Below, piece after piece: positions 13,100-16,404 of a stretch of DNA of 16,404 nucleotides. The stretch is taken from assembly GCA_026389735.1 (NCBI GenBank), contig JAPLHH010000077.1, positions 1 through 16,404 on the forward strand, in the 5' to 3' direction. The stretch is from Chloroflexota bacterium (GTDB taxonomy: Bacteria; Chloroflexota; Dehalococcoidia; GIF9; UBA5620). A program made the position numbers and the translations under genes. Positions within the stretch are counted from its first letter, which is position 1. Every line of letters starts with the position of its first letter. Under the pieces are notes generated by a model. That model searched no databases. It saw only the letters and a list, made by a program, of their open reading frames with translations, and had not been told where the DNA came from.

Positions 13100-14698
13100 A
13101 TGAACATTGGCAGTCTCATCGAAGATAACATTAAGAGATTCGGTGAATATGAAAGTGTCCACTTCGAAGGGAGATGGTACACCAATGCTGAGACAAATCG
13201 CAACGCCAATCGTTTGGGCAATGCACTCAAGGCGCTCGGCATCGGCAAGGGGGATCGAGTAGTAGTACAGATGCCCAATAGCCCGCCGGTATTCTCGGCT
13301 TTCCCAGCCATATATAAGATAGGTGGTATAGTCGTGCCACTGAATCCATTGCTGAGGCCTGACCAAGCCTCCTACATATACCGCGACTGCGGAGCAAAAG
13401 CTATCCTGACCAGTTCCGATTACCTGGGCTGGATCAAGGATGCACAGAGCCGGGCTCCAACTTTAAAACACATCATATTAACCGACCGAGATGATGTTTC
13501 TGGCACCATCCCATATCGTGAGCTTATGTCAGCTAGTTCGGATAAACTTATAATAGAAGAGACCGACAATGATGACGTTGCCGCTCTATTGTATACCGCA
13601 GGTACCACAGGACAACCTAAGGGGGTAATGCACACCCACTATTCCCTCTACATCAATGCCTTGTCATTCTATGAATATATCCTTATCCACCGTCCAGTGA
13701 CCCTACGCCAAACAAGCCAGTCCATAGACCCTAAAACACTTAAACCAATCGAAGCAGCTCAATGCGTTACCGGTGTTAATCGGACCATGGTGAGCCTGGG
13801 GGTACTGCCTCTGTCTCACTCATATGGCATCGCATTCAGTAATACAGGCTATTTTGTGGGTGGAAAGGCAATTGTGCTCAAGTGGTGGAATGCTGAGGAG
13901 GCACTTAAGAGCATCCAGACATTCCGGGTTACTCACATGGCAGCAGTGCCCACTATGTATATACAGATGCTAGACTTTCCCGACCTTGATAAGTACGATT
14001 TAAGTTCACTTGAAGACTGCAATTCTGGTGGAGCAGCACTTCCCGTGGAAGTTGCTCTAAGATGGAAGCAAAAGGTAGGAGTCGATATAAGAGAGGGCTG
14101 GGGGCTAACCGAGTCAGGAGCCATTACCACGGGACAGCCGGCTGATCTCCCGCCTAAGTACGGTTCTGTTGGCAAGTGCTTATTAAAATGTAATACCATT
14201 AAAGTCTTCGACAATAACGGTCGCGAGCTTCCGCCAGGGCAGCAAGGCGAAATCGTAGTCAAAGGCCCTACATCAATGAAAGGTTATTGGAACCTGCCCG
14301 AGGATACAGCCCAACCCATAAAGGACGGCTGGCTTCACACAGGCGATATAGGCTATATAGATGAAGAGGGCTACGTTTACATCACCGACCGCAAGAAAGA
14401 TATAATCATCAGAGGAGGAGAGAACATATCACCAATAGAAGTGGAGGAGATTCTTTGCCAACACCCCAAGGTTGTCGAGGCAGGAGTCATCGGCATACCT
14501 GATAAGGTTTACGGAGAAGAGATAAAGGCTTTCGTGGTTCTTAAACCAGGAGAGCAAGCTAGCGAAGAAGAAATAATCGCCTTTTGCAAGGAACGCCTGC
14601 CCACCTTTAAGATACCGAAAAAGGTGCAATTTACGGAGTCATTGCCCAAGAACCTTTTGGGCAAGGTGCTAAGAGCAGAATTGCGAAATCTGGGTTAA
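13100..14698 (+). CDS. Acyl-CoA synthetase (AMP-forming), second copy
   Basis: This is a 532-residue ANL-superfamily ligase, cytosolic or loosely membrane-linked, forming an acyl-CoA from acid, ATP and CoA. Motifs: YTAGTTGQPKGVMHTH (165-180), PLSHSYG (237-243), GWGLTE (333-338), TGD (414-416), hinge DRKKDIIIRGGENISP (430-445), and GKVLR with catalytic Lys522. Between the P-loop and PLSH there is an unusual stretch of roughly 30 residues (about 196-229, IHRPVTLRQTS through GVNRTM) that shorter relatives lack. The ATG at 13100 has only a weak upstream purine stretch, and no better in-frame start is seen. It differs clearly from the first synthetase (1163-2878), so the two probably act on different acids. 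It follows the MarR gene by 292 nt and may be a separate transcript. Confidence 0.93.
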   Translation: MNIGSLIEDNIKRFGEYESVHFEGRWYTNAETNRNANRLGNALKALGIGKGDRVVVQMPNSPPVFSAFPAIYKIGGIVVPLNPLLRPDQASYIYRDCGAKAILTSSDYLGWIKDAQSRAPTLKHIILTDRDDVSGTIPYRELMSASSDKLIIEETDNDDVAALLYTAGTTGQPKGVMHTHYSLYINALSFYEYILIHRPVTLRQTSQSIDPKTLKPIEAAQCVTGVNRTMVSLGVLPLSHSYGIAFSNTGYFVGGKAIVLKWWNAEEALKSIQTFRVTHMAAVPTMYIQMLDFPDLDKYDLSSLEDCNSGGAALPVEVALRWKQKVGVDIREGWGLTESGAITTGQPADLPPKYGSVGKCLLKCNTIKVFDNNGRELPPGQQGEIVVKGPTSMKGYWNLPEDTAQPIKDGWLHTGDIGYIDEEGYVYITDRKKDIIIRGGENISPIEVEEILCQHPKVVEAGVIGIPDKVYGEEIKAFVVLKPGEQASEEEIIAFCKERLPTFKIPKKVQFTESLPKNLLGKVLRAELRNLG

Positions 14699-14707
14699 GA
14701 ACCAAAT

Positions 14708-14724
14708 TAGAGGCTAAGCCTCTA
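14708..14724. other. Small perfect hairpin after the second synthetase
   Basis: TAGAGGC (14708-14714) and GCCTCTA (14718-14724) pair around a 3-nt loop, 10 nt after the synthetase stop. It has no U-run, so termination is only possible. The sequence from 14725 to 14833 shows no gene. Confidence 0.4.
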
Positions 14725-14833
14725 CCATAGCTTCGAGTGAAAGAAAAGGTCTGCGCCTAAGCCACCGACCTAAAAGTGTTTCTCACTACTGATGGCATAG
14801 AAGTCTGTATCCAAGACTGCCCATTAATAAAAA

Positions 14834-14907
14834 CGACCCCGATGGGATTCGAACCCACGATCTCCACCGTGACAGGGTGGCATGTTAGTCCGCTACACCA
14901 CGGGGCC
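14834..14907 (-). tRNA. tRNA-Asp (GTC)
   Basis: A complete 74-nt cloverleaf on the minus strand. Acceptor GGCCCCG pairs with CGGGGTC (one G-T). The D-arm is GTGT/ACAT, and the anticodon arm CCACC-CTGTCAC-GGTGG carries GTC. A 5-nt variable loop AGATC is followed by T-arm GTGGG-TTCGAAT-CCCAT. Discriminator G fits aspartate identity, and CCA is not encoded. A T-rich stretch (GTTTTTATT) follows the 3' end and may terminate transcription. Confidence 0.97.
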
Positions 14908-14950
14908 GCGCTAATGAAGTTCCGCCAGCCAAAACAACCCCACCTACAAA

Positions 14951-14980
14951 AGTCTATCAACATGAGGTTTACCATGTCAA
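14951..14980 (-). promoter_or_regulatory. Promoter for tRNA-Asp
   Basis: On the minus strand TTGACA (14980-14975) and TAGACT (14956-14951) are 18 bp apart, placing transcription start about 35-40 nt ahead of the tRNA 5' end at 14907. Confidence 0.5.
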
Positions 14981-15108
14981 GCCAATTACTTCGCATATTT
15001 GAACAAGTCGACAATCAGATGTCAGTTTTCAAGGCTAGATTTGATTTTTTCTCCAGGGCAATATAAACTACGCTTTCAGCAATAAAATCTTCAGAAGAGG
15101 CAGAATTA

Positions 15109-16404
15109 ATGCATTCCAAAGTTTTATTTGTATTCCTAGCTTTAACCGTTACCCTTCCATTGATATTTCTAGCGTCCCCTGTTCCCGTCCATGCTGCTGG
15201 CATCACTGTAGCTCCTACATCGGGCACTGTCAGCACATCTATACACATCAGTGGTAATGGCTTCTCCGGCCGCTTGGCTACCATCCACTGGGATAACCAG
15301 ATCATACTTAGCAAGATACCCATATCTGAAACAGGCGAGCTAACGTGCAATTTAAAAGTCCCACCTGCTTGCAGGGGCAACCACATCATTAAAATTACAG
15401 ATGACAGCAATTGGACTGGCAGCACAGCATCAGCTACATTCACCATGACAGCAATTGGACTGGCAGCACAGCATCAGCTACATTCACCGTGTTTCCAGGG
15501 ATAACAATCTTTCCACGCATTGGTCAAACATATACAACGGTTACGGTTATCGGGAACGGCTTCGCTGCTTCCGAAAAGGACATTAGAATAACCTGGGACG
15601 GTAATGTTCTACCCGCTTCTGCCACTGCCGATCATCTCGGTACATGGAGCATCAATTTTGATGTCCCGGAGACGAAAAAGGGCGAATATTCTATCGGTGC
15701 TTTCAGTAGTTCGACCGATGTGTCAGAAATCGGTGAACACAGATTTATTGTAGCTCCGTTTGCAAAAATAGAGCCAACCTCGGGGCCAGCGGGCACAGAA
15801 ATTACAATCGATGGATTTGGCTTTCGAACCGGTGAAGACGGCATTACCATAACCTGGGACGGTGAAATAATCCTGTGCAATTTAGTAGGGGGAGCAGATG
15901 GCAGCTGGAGTACTACACTAAATATTCCACCTTGCACTAAAGGCTACCATACAATAGGTGTCTACGGTAGTAGTTTTACACCCAAAGGAATTGTTCCTAA
16001 TATCAATTTCAACGTAGTTCCACACATTGAGCTGCAGCCGGCTTCAGGAAACAAGGGAACCAAGGTAACTGTTAACGGGGCAGGTTTCGCTAAGGACGAA
16101 GCAATAATCTTAAGCTTTGAGGGAATGGCACTCGACGTAAGAGCCGTCACCGATGACATAGGGAGCTTCAGCACTGCCTTTGAAGTCCCTCAAAGCAGGG
16201 TCAAAGACAACAAAGTAAAAGCTACGGGAAGCGCTGGTAATTCGGCTGAGGCTATATTTGTCACAGAGAAAATCGCACCCCTCGCACCAACACTATTATC
16301 TCCCCAGCAGGGAGCTAAATTGAAAATCTTTGATTCAGTTGGCGATGTGTTTTTTGGAACCGCTAAAAGCCTAATCGGAATTATTGCCTTCAGAGATTCT
16401 AAGC
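15109..16404 (+). pseudogene. Secreted Ig-like repeat surface protein (partial; frame broken by duplication)
   Basis: ATG 15109 (GAGG upstream) opens a signal peptide (hydrophobic FVFLALTVTLPLIFLA, cleavage near VHA-AG, residues 27-31). If one copy of the 44-bp duplication at 15401-15488 is removed, the frame runs open to the window end, giving at least 417 residues. As it stands the frame stops at 15504. The restored protein has four beta-sandwich repeats of about 80-86 residues (32-113, 116-201, 204-289, 291-371). They share a GNGF/GFGF/GAGF turn (49-52, 134-137, 221-224, 309-312) followed by WDN/WDG (FEG in the last), like IPT/TIG or related Ig-like domains. A segment PLAPTLLSPQQGAKL (377-390) opens a further domain cut by the edge. 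Probably an extracellular or surface-attached protein; its function is not recognised. Confidence 0.75.
15401..15488 (+). repeat. Exact 44-bp tandem duplication
   Basis: The two copies, 15401-15444 and 15445-15488, both begin ATGACAGCAATTGG and end CTACATTCACC and are identical. Because 44 is not a multiple of three, the duplication moves the reading frame by two bases and truncates the surface protein. Downstream sequence translates as the expected continuation (VFPGITIFPRIG) only if one copy is removed. Confidence 0.95.

Overview
The window reads like bacterial chromosome from a Chloroflexota lineage, most likely Dehalococcoidia or a relative. This is inferred from gene content rather than a marker gene: a DUF5679-type mini-protein, liv-type transport genes mixed with acyl-CoA synthetases, and an HMG-CoA-synthase-like/DUF35 fusion beside an SCP2-type thiolase and an SDR. 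Base composition is moderate, GTG and TTG starts occur, ribosome binding sites are strong, and several sigma70-like promoters are visible.

Left end (1-1160): the start of a small Cys-rich protein runs off the left edge. A tRNA-Pro-like 3' fragment with no 5' half follows (possible attachment scar), then a lipoprotein with a PsbP-like domain.

Transport and activation block (1163-8076): a plus-strand set (acyl-CoA synthetase, a damaged livG, livF) converges on a minus-strand set (livJ-like binding lipoprotein, livH, livM). Together these would be one complete branched-chain-amino-acid-type ABC importer plus a ligase that could trap the imported acid as a CoA thioester. livG has lost its Walker A segment and carries a 1-base frameshift. 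The binding lipoprotein has an extra C-terminal PsbP-like domain related to the stand-alone lipoprotein at 442-939. LivM carries a C-terminal zinc ribbon. A strong stem-loop separates livJ from livH, and livJ has a long structured leader.

Thioester block (8534-14698): a minus-strand operon (HMGCS-like/DUF35 fusion, thiolase, SDR) is divergent from a MarR-family regulator whose promoter overlaps a direct repeat that is probably its operator. A second acyl-CoA synthetase follows. The logical reading is uptake of a carboxylic acid, activation to CoA, and beta-oxidation-like or aldol/Claisen chemistry on the thioester, sensed by the MarR protein. The substrate cannot be read from the sequence.

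Right end (14834-16404): a complete tRNA-Asp(GTC) on the minus strand, then a secreted Ig-like repeat protein that runs off the right edge. Its frame is broken by an exact 44-bp tandem duplication; removing one copy restores an open frame to the end of the window.
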